64,000 nucleotides of DNA from Pedobacter zeae (GCF_014196715.1 NZ_JACIEF010000001.1:230872-294871), one strand, 5' to 3'; shown: positions 7,767 through 17,267, counted from the first letter of the stretch. Notes: generated by a model from the sequence alone, not told the origin. Made by a program: numbers and translations.

Positions 7767-9089
7767 TTAGAATACAAGTTTTGACCAACCGGCAGCCCAG
7801 CCTGGTAAAGTAACCGTAGCCGGAGAACCTGGGGTATTGTACCATGGCTGGCTAACACCAAAAGCGCTTGCATTGCTAGCATTAACAACCAATGTGTTAC
7901 CGCCACCATCAACGTAGGTGCCAGATGCCGTAGTGATTGAGTTAACGAAACCGTGAACAGAAGTCGTGCTGATACTGGAAACACCTGCCGGAGCATCTGC
8001 ATCGAAAGCAATACCGGTGTTGTAACCAGATACAATTACATCAATTAAGTCAACCTCAGAACCCCTGCGTTCGCGGATACCATTACGGTAGCCTAAACCT
8101 GAAATGCCACTGGTGTTTTCAGTTCCGAAGATGCTTACGTTAATTAAAGTTGGGTGTGTTTTAGGCGTTAAGCTAAAGGTTGCATCCTCAGCAGGCGCAT
8201 TGTTATCCGATTCGATACCATTTGAATCGCTGTTACCACCGCTTGTGCTGTGTGTAGCATTTTTATCAGCAATAGCTACTGCATCTGTTAATGTTCCGGT
8301 AAAACCGTTATCGAAATCAAATTGGTCATCATCAGAAGCTAATGCAATTAAATTGCTTGGGCTCACTGTTCCACCGAAAAATTCAAATCCATCATCTAAG
8401 CCATAAGAAACCTGTACGTGATCGATAGTCGTACCGCTACCTACACCACCTAACGTTAAACCGTTAACCTCAACGTTTGGAGCCAGTTGGAAACCTGCGT
8501 ACTCGATACGTACATATTTGAAAGTACCACGGCTATCTTCGTCATTTGTACCTCCGTAGTGGAATTTAGGATCATCTGCTAAACCTTCAATCAGTTTATC
8601 GCCAACGTTAATTTTAGCATTACCTAAAATAATTACACCACCTAAATCGCCTGGTTTACCGGTAGTGCTGGCATCGCCATCTAAAAGGTAACGGCTGGTA
8701 AATACAATAGGGTTTTCAGCTGTACCTGCTGCATTGATGTTACCATCTTTAGCCACAACCAACACACCATTTTGTACACCAGGTGTATTTACCGAAGCTT
8801 TAATATATGTACCGGCCTGGATGGTTAAAGTTGCACCGTTTCTAACGGTTACTATGCCACTTAATTCATAAACATTTCCTGCTGTCCAGGTAACAGAGCT
8901 GGTAATGTCTCCGCTAACGGCCACAACCGGCAACGATGATTGTGAATAATCTGCTGCTGAAGTGCTGCGGTTTCCGAATGCATCAGCACCACCTTCGTTT
9001 TTCTTACAAGCTGTAAATGAAACAGCAACAATTGATAAAAGACCGATTAAGTTTTTGAAATTTTTCATTTTCATTTTTTTGTTTTTCAT
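7767..9089 (-). CDS. Right-handed beta-helix surface lipoprotein
   Basis: This 440-residue protein has a lipoprotein signal with the box FTAC (Cys about residue 28) followed by KKNEGG. The mature protein has repeated short beta-strands with polar turns. Typical passages are VTVRNGATLTIQAGTYI, NPIVFTS, GVIILGNAKIN, FKYVRIEYAG and LDDGFEFFGG, the pattern of a parallel beta-helix. Proteins of this type in Bacteroidota are commonly encoded beside a TonB-dependent receptor, as here, and are presumed surface ligand-binding partners of the receptor. No catalytic residues are evident. There are several Met codons at the start (9089, 9074, 9068); the exact start is uncertain. A pectate-lyase-like activity is conceivable but nothing supports it directly. 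Confidence 0.75.
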   Translation of the reverse strand: MKNKKMKMKNFKNLIGLLSIVAVSFTACKKNEGGADAFGNRSTSAADYSQSSLPVVAVSGDITSSVTWTAGNVYELSGIVTVRNGATLTIQAGTYIKASVNTPGVQNGVLVVAKDGNINAAGTAENPIVFTSRYLLDGDASTTGKPGDLGGVIILGNAKINVGDKLIEGLADDPKFHYGGTNDEDSRGTFKYVRIEYAGFQLAPNVEVNGLTLGGVGSGTTIDHVQVSYGLDDGFEFFGGTVSPSNLIALASDDDQFDFDNGFTGTLTDAVAIADKNATHSTSGGNSDSNGIESDNNAPAEDATFSLTPKTHPTLINVSIFGTENTSGISGLGYRNGIRERRGSEVDLIDVIVSGYNTGIAFDADAPAGVSSISTTSVHGFVNSITTASGTYVDGGGNTLVVNASNASAFGVSQPWYNTPGSPATVTLPGWAAGWSKLVF

Positions 9090-9452
9090 AGGACCTTATA
9101 GGTAGGATCCATGTTTTTTCAGGTTGATTTTTTCAGTGTCATTCAGTTGGAGTGAAAATTATTCCATGTTTTTTAAGGAAATAAAAGCACACTTACACCT
9201 AAATGTTAGGTTTTTTTATATCTTAGTCATTCATATCGATTTAACTAAGCAAATCTGTTAGCTACCCTGGGTTTTTAACAGTATTTATTAAAATAATTCA
9301 GGTTGATCCTGATAGGCCGTTCTGCTAGAAATGATCGGTTTAAACGAAGGGTTCTGGTACAACCTTTCGTTTTTTTATGGCTATGCAGGAAATAATTTTC
9401 CTCCTTTCTTGCTAAATGGTGTAACCTTATTAGAACTGTTTTTCATGGTCGG
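9090..9452. other. Gene-free stretch between receptor and lipoprotein
   Basis: No coding sequence is evident in these 363 bases. They contain the hairpin listed separately at 9342-9372 and a smaller perfect hairpin (ACCTAA / TTAGGT at 9197-9211) followed by a T-run on the plus strand, where no gene precedes it. The length leaves room for a separate promoter for the minus-strand beta-helix lipoprotein gene, but I found no convincing TAnnTTTG motif. Confidence 0.5.
9342..9372 (-). terminator. Hairpin after TonB receptor gene
   Basis: Arms AAACGAAGGGTT (9342-9353) and AACCTTTCGTTT (9361-9372) pair with one G-U, around a 7-base loop. It lies 80 bases beyond the end of the minus-strand receptor gene. 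A-rich and T-rich runs flank both sides, so it could stop transcription of the receptor message. Confidence 0.5.
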
Positions 9453-12400
9453 TTAAAAATTATAGGTAATGGAAGTGCTGTAGGTCCGGCCAAATTTTTG
9501 CGAAAACATCACCTGGTCTCCATCTTCCAGATTATTGGTGAAACCAGGCTTTAAGCGCAATTTATTGCTGTAATCAGCACCTGCCTGGTAATCGGGGTTA
9601 GGTTCATAACTCCCTGTATTTCTATAAATCAATGAAGCTTTATTGAGTAAATTACCGGCATTCAGTTTTACTTCGAACCTGTTTTTATAAAATTTATAAC
9701 TGATCTGCGCATCAATCTGATCGCGCGGGTTTTCATATTCGATATTATTCAGTTCCGGACTCACCAATGTGGTTTTGCGGCCCGATTTATTATAAGCCAC
9801 ATTAAAACCAAAGTGTTCGTCTAAATATTGTAAACCGATATTAACAAGGTAAGGAGCCTGCCCATACATGTTTCTTTTGGCTTTGGAGCTTACCGTAACA
9901 CTCTCGCCATTGGCACCTGTAGTTTCATAGGTTCCAACAACATTGGCTGTTTGTAGCGTGAGGTTGCCATAAAGTGTTAACCGCGATAACAGGGGATTGC
10001 TGGTCAGAAATCCCAGATTTTTCCTTAACTCCAGTTCTAATCCGTAAACCTTGGCTTCATCAGAGTTTTTGATATAATAAAAACCGCCGCCATTCGAAAT
10101 GCTGTAAACTACTTCAACCGGTTGGTCGAATTTTTTATAAAAGGCGCTGGCCGAGATAATTTCGCCCAGGCCGGGAAACCATTCTACTTTAAAATCGTAA
10201 TTCTTAATCTGTGTACTGGCTAAACCTTCGTTGCCAAACTGGGCATCGAACATAGGGTCGTACCTGAAAAACTGGCTGTTATCCATTAATTCGGGTCTTA
10301 CTACAGCGTTTGAAAAAGCTGCCCTGATGTTAATTTCTTTTGCAGGGCTATAGGTTAGATTAGCCGATGGTAACCAGCGCCATTTTTTTTCGGGCGGCAG
10401 TACAAAGCTGCTTGTGCCCCTCACATTCAGGTCGTTACGCAGCTCCGTATATTTATAATATTCAGCCCTTACACCCCAAACCAGGCGTAATTTTTCTGCA
10501 AGGCGGTTGTCGAGCATTACATATCCTGCCTGGGTAATACTTTTTCCTTTATAACCGTTTAAAAAATACGGGTTAATAAAATAGTTGTAGCCATTATTGC
10601 CAATTTTGGAGGGATCGGTCATTTGGCCGATAGAAATGTACCTCAGGCTATCGGGTATGGTTGCGCTGCGAACAAGCGATGCAATTTCCCAGTTTAACGC
10701 TCCTTCTTTGTGGATGCCAAAATAACCCGTTTTTATGGTATGATTTAACAGGCCAGTTTTAAAAGGCATACTGGCATCTCCACCCCAGGCAAAATGGTGT
10801 TCGTTATTACTGTAGTTATGCCGTGAAGTAGGTTTAATATAGCCCTCCCTTTGCCCGCTTGCCTGATAAAAATATTCGTAATCATTACCAAATTGCTGCA
10901 AGTTCTGCGTAGCAATGCTCAGATCTTTCTCTTTACGGTCTATCGATGTGCGCGATAAATTCCACTCCAGCTTTACTTTACCCGCCTGGTGCTGCCCGTT
11001 TAGTTTATTCTGTAACAGATCGGTATAAGTAGGGTCGTCGGCTTCTACAATGGCATTTGGTTTTCTACCCTTGGTAAAGAATTCGAATCCATTATCGGCA
11101 TCGTAACCAATGGTTCTTACCAAATCGTTGTTATAAATGTGTGTATAGGTGTTTCGGAAACTAAACCTGTTTTTATCAAGCTGTAAACCCACATTCAGCA
11201 TGGCGGCTAAGGTCGTGTTGAACAGGTATTTCGCACCAGCGTTTGGGGTATTAACATTCCAATCGCCCCTTATTTGCTGCTCTATGGTGTTAATGTTCTG
11301 GTTATTGCGGTAACTTAACGATGTGGTAAACCCCAGTTTTTTATTATTTGTGGTATCCATCCCGATGATTCTACCCAAGGTAAACTGATAATTTTGAGAC
11401 GGAGCGGTTTTATAGCGGTACACCGTAAAATTATCATTGCTAAATTTTTGGCTTTGGGCAATCAGCTTTTGCTGATACTGTTCATCTGTAAGGGTATTGT
11501 TGGGTGCTGTAGTACGCTCCGTATGTTCTAAACCAGCCGGAAATTTCCTGCGGCCATCGTCAAAACCAAAATAATCATATTTGCCACGCTTATGACTTAA
11601 AAAGTCTTTACCGGTACTTTGATCGTTATAGGAGGTACCTGCAGTAAAACCCATGAAGTTTTCAGTAGGTATATCTTTGGTATTGATCTGTATTAAACCA
11701 CCACCAAAACTGCTGTTCATATCGGGCGTAACCGTTTTACTTACCACCACGTTATCGACCAGATTCGATGGAATTAAATCAAAAGAGAAGTTACGGGTTT
11801 GTGCTTCGGTACTGGGCAGGGTAATCCCATCCAGCTGGGCGGTATTGTAACGTTCGCCTATTCCGCGTACCAAAACCATTTTATTGTCTACTGAGCTTAC
11901 CCCGCTTATGCGTTTCAAACTTTCTCCTATGTTTTTATCCGGTGTTCTCGAAATCTGTTCGGCACTGATTCCGTTGCTGATTTCAGAAGCATTTTTCTGG
12001 CGGGCCAGTAAACCCTCAACCGAAGCTTTCTTGTAACTGGCGGTTACGACAACATCCTGCAGGCCTTTTGCATCCGGTTTAAGGGCAATGTTAAGCGGCG
12101 TGCTTTTATCGGCTTTTACTTCCACGTCGCTAATGCGCTGGGTATTAAAAGAAATGTAACTGATTTCTACCGTGTACTTACCCGGATCGGTAACTAGAGT
12201 AAAACCGCCATCACTGGCGGTTTGCGTAGCTTTACCCGTCTCCATAATTTTAATGGATGCACCGGGCAGGGTTTCGCCTTTTTCATCAAACACTTTTCCT
12301 GCTATTCTTCCCGGTTTTACCGGATCAGGAAGCTTGTAAAGCAATATGGTATGGGTATCAGCAAACCTGTAAGTTACCCTGGTTCCTGAAAGTATTTTTT

Positions 12401-12725
12401 TCAGGACCAACTCAAGCGGCATATTTTTTGCCTCAAGGCTTATTTTACTGTTTTGGTTAAAAATAGAGCGGTTGTAATTAATCGAAAAGCCTGCTTTTTC
12501 TTCTAAAAGACTAAGGGCATCTGAAATGCTTAGTCCGGCTATTTTGATGCTCACATTACTTTCTCCCGGCGTTTGTTCAAAGCTTTTAGCCATGGTCTGG
12601 TTAAACAAAAAGCCGCATAGTAGCAACGTAAATGCTGCCGGCCGGTAACCGAAATTGATAATATATTCTTTTATATATTCATAAAATCCTATTTTCATAG
12701 GTTCAAGACGTTTTTTAATTCTCAC
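9453..12725 (-). CDS. TonB-dependent outer-membrane receptor with STN domain
   Basis: This protein has 1090 residues. After the signal peptide it has an STN (secretin/TonB short N-terminal) domain (about 57-125), a carboxypeptidase-regulatory-like domain (about 138-215), a plug (about 235-350; LVRGIGERY and GGGLIQINTKD motifs) and a long barrel ending in SITYNF with a terminal Phe. STN-bearing receptors signal through FecR to an ECF sigma factor; both are encoded just upstream on the same strand, so this is a trans-envelope signalling receptor that also imports a ligand. The ligand cannot be read from sequence. The barrel lacks the usual SusD partner next door; a beta-helix lipoprotein follows instead. 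The first in-frame start is GTG at 12725; ATG at 12698 is the more likely start. Confidence 0.9.
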   Translation of the reverse strand: MRIKKRLEPMKIGFYEYIKEYIINFGYRPAAFTLLLCGFLFNQTMAKSFEQTPGESNVSIKIAGLSISDALSLLEEKAGFSINYNRSIFNQNSKISLEAKNMPLELVLKKILSGTRVTYRFADTHTILLYKLPDPVKPGRIAGKVFDEKGETLPGASIKIMETGKATQTASDGGFTLVTDPGKYTVEISYISFNTQRISDVEVKADKSTPLNIALKPDAKGLQDVVVTASYKKASVEGLLARQKNASEISNGISAEQISRTPDKNIGESLKRISGVSSVDNKMVLVRGIGERYNTAQLDGITLPSTEAQTRNFSFDLIPSNLVDNVVVSKTVTPDMNSSFGGGLIQINTKDIPTENFMGFTAGTSYNDQSTGKDFLSHKRGKYDYFGFDDGRRKFPAGLEHTERTTAPNNTLTDEQYQQKLIAQSQKFSNDNFTVYRYKTAPSQNYQFTLGRIIGMDTTNNKKLGFTTSLSYRNNQNINTIEQQIRGDWNVNTPNAGAKYLFNTTLAAMLNVGLQLDKNRFSFRNTYTHIYNNDLVRTIGYDADNGFEFFTKGRKPNAIVEADDPTYTDLLQNKLNGQHQAGKVKLEWNLSRTSIDRKEKDLSIATQNLQQFGNDYEYFYQASGQREGYIKPTSRHNYSNNEHHFAWGGDASMPFKTGLLNHTIKTGYFGIHKEGALNWEIASLVRSATIPDSLRYISIGQMTDPSKIGNNGYNYFINPYFLNGYKGKSITQAGYVMLDNRLAEKLRLVWGVRAEYYKYTELRNDLNVRGTSSFVLPPEKKWRWLPSANLTYSPAKEINIRAAFSNAVVRPELMDNSQFFRYDPMFDAQFGNEGLASTQIKNYDFKVEWFPGLGEIISASAFYKKFDQPVEVVYSISNGGGFYYIKNSDEAKVYGLELELRKNLGFLTSNPLLSRLTLYGNLTLQTANVVGTYETTGANGESVTVSSKAKRNMYGQAPYLVNIGLQYLDEHFGFNVAYNKSGRKTTLVSPELNNIEYENPRDQIDAQISYKFYKNRFEVKLNAGNLLNKASLIYRNTGSYEPNPDYQAGADYSNKLRLKPGFTNNLEDGDQVMFSQKFGRTYSTSITYNF

Positions 12726-12745
12726 GGGTTAAAAACTTTTGTTTA

Positions 12746-12775
12746 GGAGCTGGATTGTTCGAGCAATCCGGCTCC
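12746..12775 (-). terminator. Strong hairpin between fecR and receptor gene
   Basis: A 12-base-pair stem (GGAGCTGGATTG at 12746-12757, CAATCCGGCTCC at 12764-12775, one G-U pair) closes a 6-base loop. It lies in the 139-base gap between the anti-sigma gene and the receptor gene. No T-tract follows directly on the minus strand, so it may be an mRNA-stabilising or attenuating structure that lets the receptor be expressed differently from the regulator genes. Confidence 0.5.
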
Positions 12776-12864
12776 TTATTTGCATTAAGAGGTTTAATTT
12801 ATTTTTCATAGGTATAAATCCGGTTTAGTGCGCGTTTTTAGCGCTGTAGCATATGGCTAACTCA

Positions 12865-13887
12865 TCATTGACAGCCCTCCCCCCATACGGTAATTGTTTT
12901 GTTCGCAGTGTCTATTTTATATTTCATCTTTTTGCCGCTCATTACGCGGATTTCTTCCATTACTTCGCCAATACTTTTATTGGTAAATGTGGCATTATAC
13001 CTGCACTGGTTTAATTTATGAGCCTTTAATTCGAAATGTACATTGTAATACCTTTCTAACGATTGGAACATATCCGGCAGACTTACATCTTTAAAAGCAA
13101 AGCTGTTTTTGATCCATGCGTTAACTTCGGTAATGCGCCCGTTACTGATCGCATAACCGTGCGCTTTTAGATGGTATAATAATTTCATTCCGGGAGTAAG
13201 GAGCGAAAGTTGTTTTAATTTTCCCCCGTTGCTCTCCGAAACTTTTACCTTACCGGTACGCACGGCCACACTGAAAGTTCCGTCTTTTGGATAAGCATAA
13301 ATGTTAAACGAAGTGCCCAGAACTCTGGTCTGCATCTGTCCGCTGTGTACAATAAACGGGCTGGAGGCATCATGTTTTACTTCAAAAAATGCTTCGCCTT
13401 CTAACCGGATATTTCTTAAACTTCCTTTCACAAAGTGCGATGGCCAGGTAAGCTTACTGCCTGCGCCAAGGTATACAATAGAGCTATCGGGCAAGATCAG
13501 CTTTACTTTTTCGCCTTTTTGGGTAGTTTTACTTAAAAAGGAAATGCCTGTTTCTATAGGCTGCTGTGCTTTTTTATAGGCATACCAGCCCAGCGATGCA
13601 GAAATGATGACCACAATTGCTGCGGCATACTTTACGAATGGGAAGAGCAACCTGCTTTTTGGCTGGCGTTCTTCTACTTTACTCCATACCTCTGCCAGCC
13701 CCTCAACAGCAGTTGCAGAGTAATCGGGTTCATTTGCTTGTTTTGCCCAGGTTTTTTCCATGGTTTCATGAAACTCACTATCAGCGTTCGTTGGATCGGC
13801 AAGGTAGTCCATCAGGATTTTTTCTTGCTCCGGGTTGGTTTTACCTGCCAGGTAATGTTCAAATAGTATTTTAATGTTTTCTTTCAC
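12865..13887 (-). CDS. FecR-family anti-sigma factor
   Basis: This 340-residue protein has the standard layout. The N-terminal cytoplasmic helical part binds the sigma factor (residues 1-80; HYLAGKTNPEQ). A single membrane helix follows (about 85-103, AAAIVVIISASLGWYAY), then the periplasmic FecR domain (about 120-215) and a DUF4974 C-terminal domain (about 265-335). It holds the neighbouring ECF sigma factor inactive until the receptor's STN domain signals ligand. It lies 349 bases after the sigma gene and 139 bases before the receptor gene, so the three genes form the usual regulatory set although the gaps suggest separate promoters. Confidence 0.9.
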   Translation of the reverse strand: MKENIKILFEHYLAGKTNPEQEKILMDYLADPTNADSEFHETMEKTWAKQANEPDYSATAVEGLAEVWSKVEERQPKSRLLFPFVKYAAAIVVIISASLGWYAYKKAQQPIETGISFLSKTTQKGEKVKLILPDSSIVYLGAGSKLTWPSHFVKGSLRNIRLEGEAFFEVKHDASSPFIVHSGQMQTRVLGTSFNIYAYPKDGTFSVAVRTGKVKVSESNGGKLKQLSLLTPGMKLLYHLKAHGYAISNGRITEVNAWIKNSFAFKDVSLPDMFQSLERYYNVHFELKAHKLNQCRYNATFTNKSIGEVMEEIRVMSGKKMKYKIDTANKTITVWGEGCQ

Positions 13888-14236
13888 GTTAACGTTTCTG
13901 AGCTTTTATGCTGCGCGCTACTATATATATGCACGAAATCCTGTATACAGCTATAGGAAATTGAAATTTTTTTAAAGAAATTATGAAGATGGAAAATGTG
14001 AGATGTAAAAGGAAATGGGCGGATGGATTATGTTTCAGTAAATCAGGTGGTTATGAAGAATGTTCAGGAGGATACGCCGCGAGGGTTTTGCTAAAAACCT
14101 TCATGTGATTCTTAATGATGTAAGATGTAAAGATGGATGATGTGAGATGGATGAAGTGGAGAATTATTCTTAATGATGTAAGATGTAAAGATGGATGATG
14201 GAAGTGAAGACTTATTTTAACACGCTATGCCAACCA
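13888..14236. other. Gene-free stretch with direct repeats
   Basis: No coding region is seen between the sigma and FecR genes. The stretch is purine-rich. A 35-base unit beginning ATTCTTAATGATGTAAGATG occurs at 14108-14142 and again at 14166-14200, a perfect direct repeat with a 58-base period, and a decayed relative (GATG / GATGTAAAAGG words) lies at about 13982-14025. The repeats are too few and too closely spaced for a CRISPR array and look like simple-sequence expansion. Confidence 0.6.
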
Positions 14237-14827
14237 TCAACAAAACATGATCAAGATAAAAGATAGTATTGTTTCGGGAGAATATATGCTAAAGTATTTA
14301 CGCATAATTCCAAGCGATTTTTTAAGGTGATTGTTTACCGTGTTTTTCGAGATACCCATCAGCTGCGCTATTTCTTCATGTGTATGGTGATCATTTCTGC
14401 TCATCAGGTATATTTTTTTTACCTGTGGGGAAAGACTTTCTATTGCCTCCAGGGCAATCTGTTTGGTATCTTTTGCATTAAGTTCGTCTTCTATGGCATT
14501 AAAAGACTGCTCATGCTTGAGGTTTTCGTTGCTATAGGCTTTTTCCCGGGCTTTTTTACGAAGGGTAGAAAGAAAATTGTTACGGATTAGGGTATAAAGA
14601 AAGGCATCAAAATTCTTTTCAGGATCGATCTTCGACCTGTTTTCCCAGAGCCTTACAAAAACATCCTGGGTAAGTTCTTCTGCTTCTTCTTTGCCCCGGG
14701 TGAAATGATAAGCATAACCATATATTTTTTTGCGGTACTGATGGTAAATTTCGTTAAAAGCAGCTGAGTTGCCAGTTTTTACTGCATTGAGGAGTTTTGC
14801 GTTTCTAAAATCTTCCAACTGTTCCAT
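14237..14827 (-). CDS. ECF-type RNA polymerase sigma factor
   Basis: This 196-residue sigma-70 family protein has region 2 near residues 25-85 (YHFTRGKEEAEELTQDVFVR, the core-binding and -10 recognition part) and region 4 near residues 125-185 (LSPQVKKIYLMSR then a helix-turn-helix with GISKNTVNNHLKKS). The C-terminus ends in a short hydrophobic tail (ILSFILIMFC), a feature common in Bacteroidota FecI-like sigma factors. It directs polymerase to the receptor genes when released by the FecR protein encoded next on the same strand. Confidence 0.9.
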   Translation of the reverse strand: MEQLEDFRNAKLLNAVKTGNSAAFNEIYHQYRKKIYGYAYHFTRGKEEAEELTQDVFVRLWENRSKIDPEKNFDAFLYTLIRNNFLSTLRKKAREKAYSNENLKHEQSFNAIEDELNAKDTKQIALEAIESLSPQVKKIYLMSRNDHHTHEEIAQLMGISKNTVNNHLKKSLGIMRKYFSIYSPETILSFILIMFC

Positions 14828-14899
14828 AAGTACCGGTTATGGGAGGCAAGTTAGCGGTCGCGTTTAAAGTTAATGTTAACACAATGAAAACCTTTTCTA

Positions 14900-16309
14900 T
14901 CACTTTATCCGGTGAGTAGTTACAGTACTTTGCAGAGCAGATTGTACCCTCGAATCGATTAAAATGCGATCGGCCCTGAAGCCATCAGAAACAAGATGAG
15001 TTGAAGCAACCGAAGTTTTGCTGGCTTTACCTGTTATGGCGTTGATTGCCGCTTTTATTAACGGATCTGCAGCATCACCCGGTTGGAGCAGGGGCAGGCT
15101 ACTCATTTCATTGACGGTGATGTCGGGGTTAATCCCCGTACTGTACCCGCCGTTGCCCAGCGCATTAAAAAGTTTATACACAATCGGATGCATTTCCCAG
15201 TTTACCAGTTTAGGTCGGCGGGCATCAAATATCCTAAAAGATGCTTCATCTTTGCCCCTGGTTTTTTCACCGACTAACACCACCTGGATAAAAGGTTTAA
15301 GGTTATTGATCACGACTTCTGATGCGGATGCTGTTGCGGCTGTTGATAAAATATAAACCCGGCTGAGGCCAAGGTTTTGTTGCAGGAGTGTATTAAAATT
15401 CACGGTGCCATCAAAAGTAGCCGCAGTACCAATCGATTCGGTTTTAGTGCCTCCGTTTTTATTGCCGCTGTAAGTAATGAAAGGTTTATCGAACGATATG
15501 TTTCGGGCAATCATGGCGCATATCCCGGCAGCTTCTGCCACCTGGCCACCTGCATTATAACGGAGATCGAGGATAAGTTCAGATATACCTTCGGCTTTAA
15601 AATTACTAAAAACAGGCCTGAGCGAACTGGCCAGACCACCATTAAAATCCAGAAAATACAGGTAACCGATTTTTTTTCCATCGCTTTCCATCACCTTGCT
15701 AATTTCCCGCTGGTCGAGTATAATCCCTTTACTTAATTCAACGGTGCGGGTATCTGTCCAGGTATTGTTCACCGGCTCGGTTAAACCTAAAGAAAAGCGG
15801 TCGCTGCTTAAAATCTCGGTTTGTAAAGCCTGCACATTAGTGGCAGTTAAAGTTTTGCCGTTAATTTTACTGATGTAATCCCCACGTTTTAAACCTGCCC
15901 TCGAAGCAGGAGAATCTTTTAATACCACTTTAATAATTCCAATAACTTTTGTATTGTTTTGGTCGCTTACCGTTGCATAATCAAAGCCAAAATTTCTATT
16001 GCTGGCTATTGAAGTAGTGGGATCGTCAGGAATACTGATATAGGAAAAACGATCGGATAAATTTCGGACAGCATTAAAGAAATCTTTTGGCGGTAAACTG
16101 AGGTTGGGGTTAGCAGGTAATTGCTCATTCCAATAATAGTAGCGTTTTAGGCTATCGAGTATCCAGGCATTGATGTGCTCATTGCTCCCAATGGGATAGT
16201 CGGGATTTTTATTGGCTTTTTTGCAGGACGACAGGATGGCGGAAAAAAGAAATACAAAATAAATGCAGTTGTAAATTATTCTTTTTAAGCTGGTTATAAA
16301 GTTTGTCAT
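14900..16309 (-). CDS. S41-family protease lipoprotein with PDZ domain
   Basis: This 469-residue protein has a lipoprotein signal (LSSC, Cys29). A helical N-terminal domain (about 45-100) is followed by a PDZ domain (about 105-175; SPASRAGLKRGD substrate-binding loop) and the S41 core. The core contains LDLRYNAGGQ and the serine nucleophile motif TASASE (about residues 326-331), with the lysine region GEKTRGKD (347-354), consistent with the Ser-Lys dyad of tail-specific proteases. It is a periplasmic or surface-anchored endopeptidase of unknown target. Gene context is uninformative: it is separated from the sigma gene by 72 bases on the same strand. A TAAGTTTG promoter element lies at 16331-16338 on the minus strand, but without a matching upstream TTTG. 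Confidence 0.85.
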   Translation of the reverse strand: MTNFITSLKRIIYNCIYFVFLFSAILSSCKKANKNPDYPIGSNEHINAWILDSLKRYYYWNEQLPANPNLSLPPKDFFNAVRNLSDRFSYISIPDDPTTSIASNRNFGFDYATVSDQNNTKVIGIIKVVLKDSPASRAGLKRGDYISKINGKTLTATNVQALQTEILSSDRFSLGLTEPVNNTWTDTRTVELSKGIILDQREISKVMESDGKKIGYLYFLDFNGGLASSLRPVFSNFKAEGISELILDLRYNAGGQVAEAAGICAMIARNISFDKPFITYSGNKNGGTKTESIGTAATFDGTVNFNTLLQQNLGLSRVYILSTAATASASEVVINNLKPFIQVVLVGEKTRGKDEASFRIFDARRPKLVNWEMHPIVYKLFNALGNGGYSTGINPDITVNEMSSLPLLQPGDAADPLIKAAINAITGKASKTSVASTHLVSDGFRADRILIDSRVQSALQSTVTTHRIK

Positions 16310-16471
16310 CGCCTTTCCGGATTTTTATGACAAACTTAAAACTACTATTGTTAACCCGGTATTAATTTTTCGTGGTTGATTTTATTTATGGCATCTGGCT
16401 TAAAACCATCAGTTTTTAAGCTTAGCTGAGCTTATGCCCGGTATTAGTATAAATATGCCCGGGCATAATTT

Positions 16472-17194
16472 TTATTTTATGGCGCCAAAGGCTGCAAAAT
16501 AAGAGTTTTTGTGCAGGATTTCGGTAGTGCTAAATCCAACTTTTTGTAGCAAGGCCAGCTGATAATTTATAGAACGTGGGGTATCTTCATATTCAATATA
16601 GTCAAATACTTTTTGTTTGTATGCCTCACCACCCAGCGTTTCAAGGTAAGCCCCGTAGTGATTTCGAAACAGGTTATCGATCAATACCGAATCGTGCGCA
16701 ATGAGGTCTGAAATCCAGATACTGCCCCCGGGTTTTAAAGCGCGGTAAACTTTAGTAAAAACGAGTTCCCAATCGGTATCGGTACGTAAATGATGGAAGG
16801 TTGCTGCAGCAAGTATAATGTCGAAATGGTTATCGGGCAAATTCAGGTTGCGCATATCGTCCTGTATAATGGTTATTTTTCCGGTGGTTTGTGCCGATAC
16901 CCGCTTTCTGGCACGTTCCAACATCGGTAAACTCAAATCATTAAGTGTACAGTTGAGGTTCGGGATCTTGCTGAGCATTTTTAATGTGTAATTGCCAGCG
17001 CCGCATCCAATATCCAATAGCTCTTTTGCATTGGGGTTAACGCATTCGGCAGCACCTGTGCAAAGCTCCATGGTTAAGGGCGCATCTATAGTGGTTTGCT
17101 GACCGCTTTCTAAGTTCGAGAAACGTTCAACATCGTTATCAAACCTGGTTTTAATTTCTTCATTTGTTGCCTTACGCGAATAATCTTTATGCAT
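16472..17194 (-). CDS. Class I SAM-dependent methyltransferase
   Basis: This protein has 240 residues with a Rossmann methyltransferase core: motif I LLDIGCGAGNY (about 60-70), an acidic residue after the second strand, DDMRNLNLPDNHFD, and LAAATFHHL as motif IV. It probably methylates a small molecule; the substrate is unknown. The ATG at 17194 is preferred because the region from KDYSRKAT onward looks like the conserved N-terminus; an upstream ATG at 17233 would add 13 residues. It is divergent from a LysR regulator and is likely under its control. Confidence 0.8.
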   Translation of the reverse strand: MHKDYSRKATNEEIKTRFDNDVERFSNLESGQQTTIDAPLTMELCTGAAECVNPNAKELLDIGCGAGNYTLKMLSKIPNLNCTLNDLSLPMLERARKRVSAQTTGKITIIQDDMRNLNLPDNHFDIILAAATFHHLRTDTDWELVFTKVYRALKPGGSIWISDLIAHDSVLIDNLFRNHYGAYLETLGGEAYKQKVFDYIEYEDTPRSINYQLALLQKVGFSTTEILHKNSYFAAFGAIK

Positions 17195-17243
17195 TGCTTT
17201 AATTTTTTTCGTAAAGTTAGCGCTGTTTATCATATTTGTAAAA

Positions 17244-17267
17244 TATCAATTATTGCATAATTTGATA
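17244..17267. promoter_or_regulatory. LysR-type operator dyad in divergent promoter
   Basis: The arms TATCAA (17244-17249) and TTGATA (17262-17267) form a perfect inverted repeat with a 12-base spacer, the geometry of a LysR box (T-N11-A type). It sits between the divergent methyltransferase and LysR genes, 20 bases before the LysR start. A TTTG at 17235-17238 and TAATTTG at 17258-17264 make a plausible overlapping promoter toward the LysR gene, so the regulator may repress itself here. Confidence 0.5.

Noticed and set aside
9197..9217. Small hairpin with T-run on the plus strand
   Set aside because: It resembles a terminator, but no plus-strand gene precedes it, so I do not call it functional.
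14108..14200. Possible CRISPR array from 35-base direct repeats
   Set aside because: Only two perfect copies with a 23-base spacer that itself resembles the repeat, and no cas genes.
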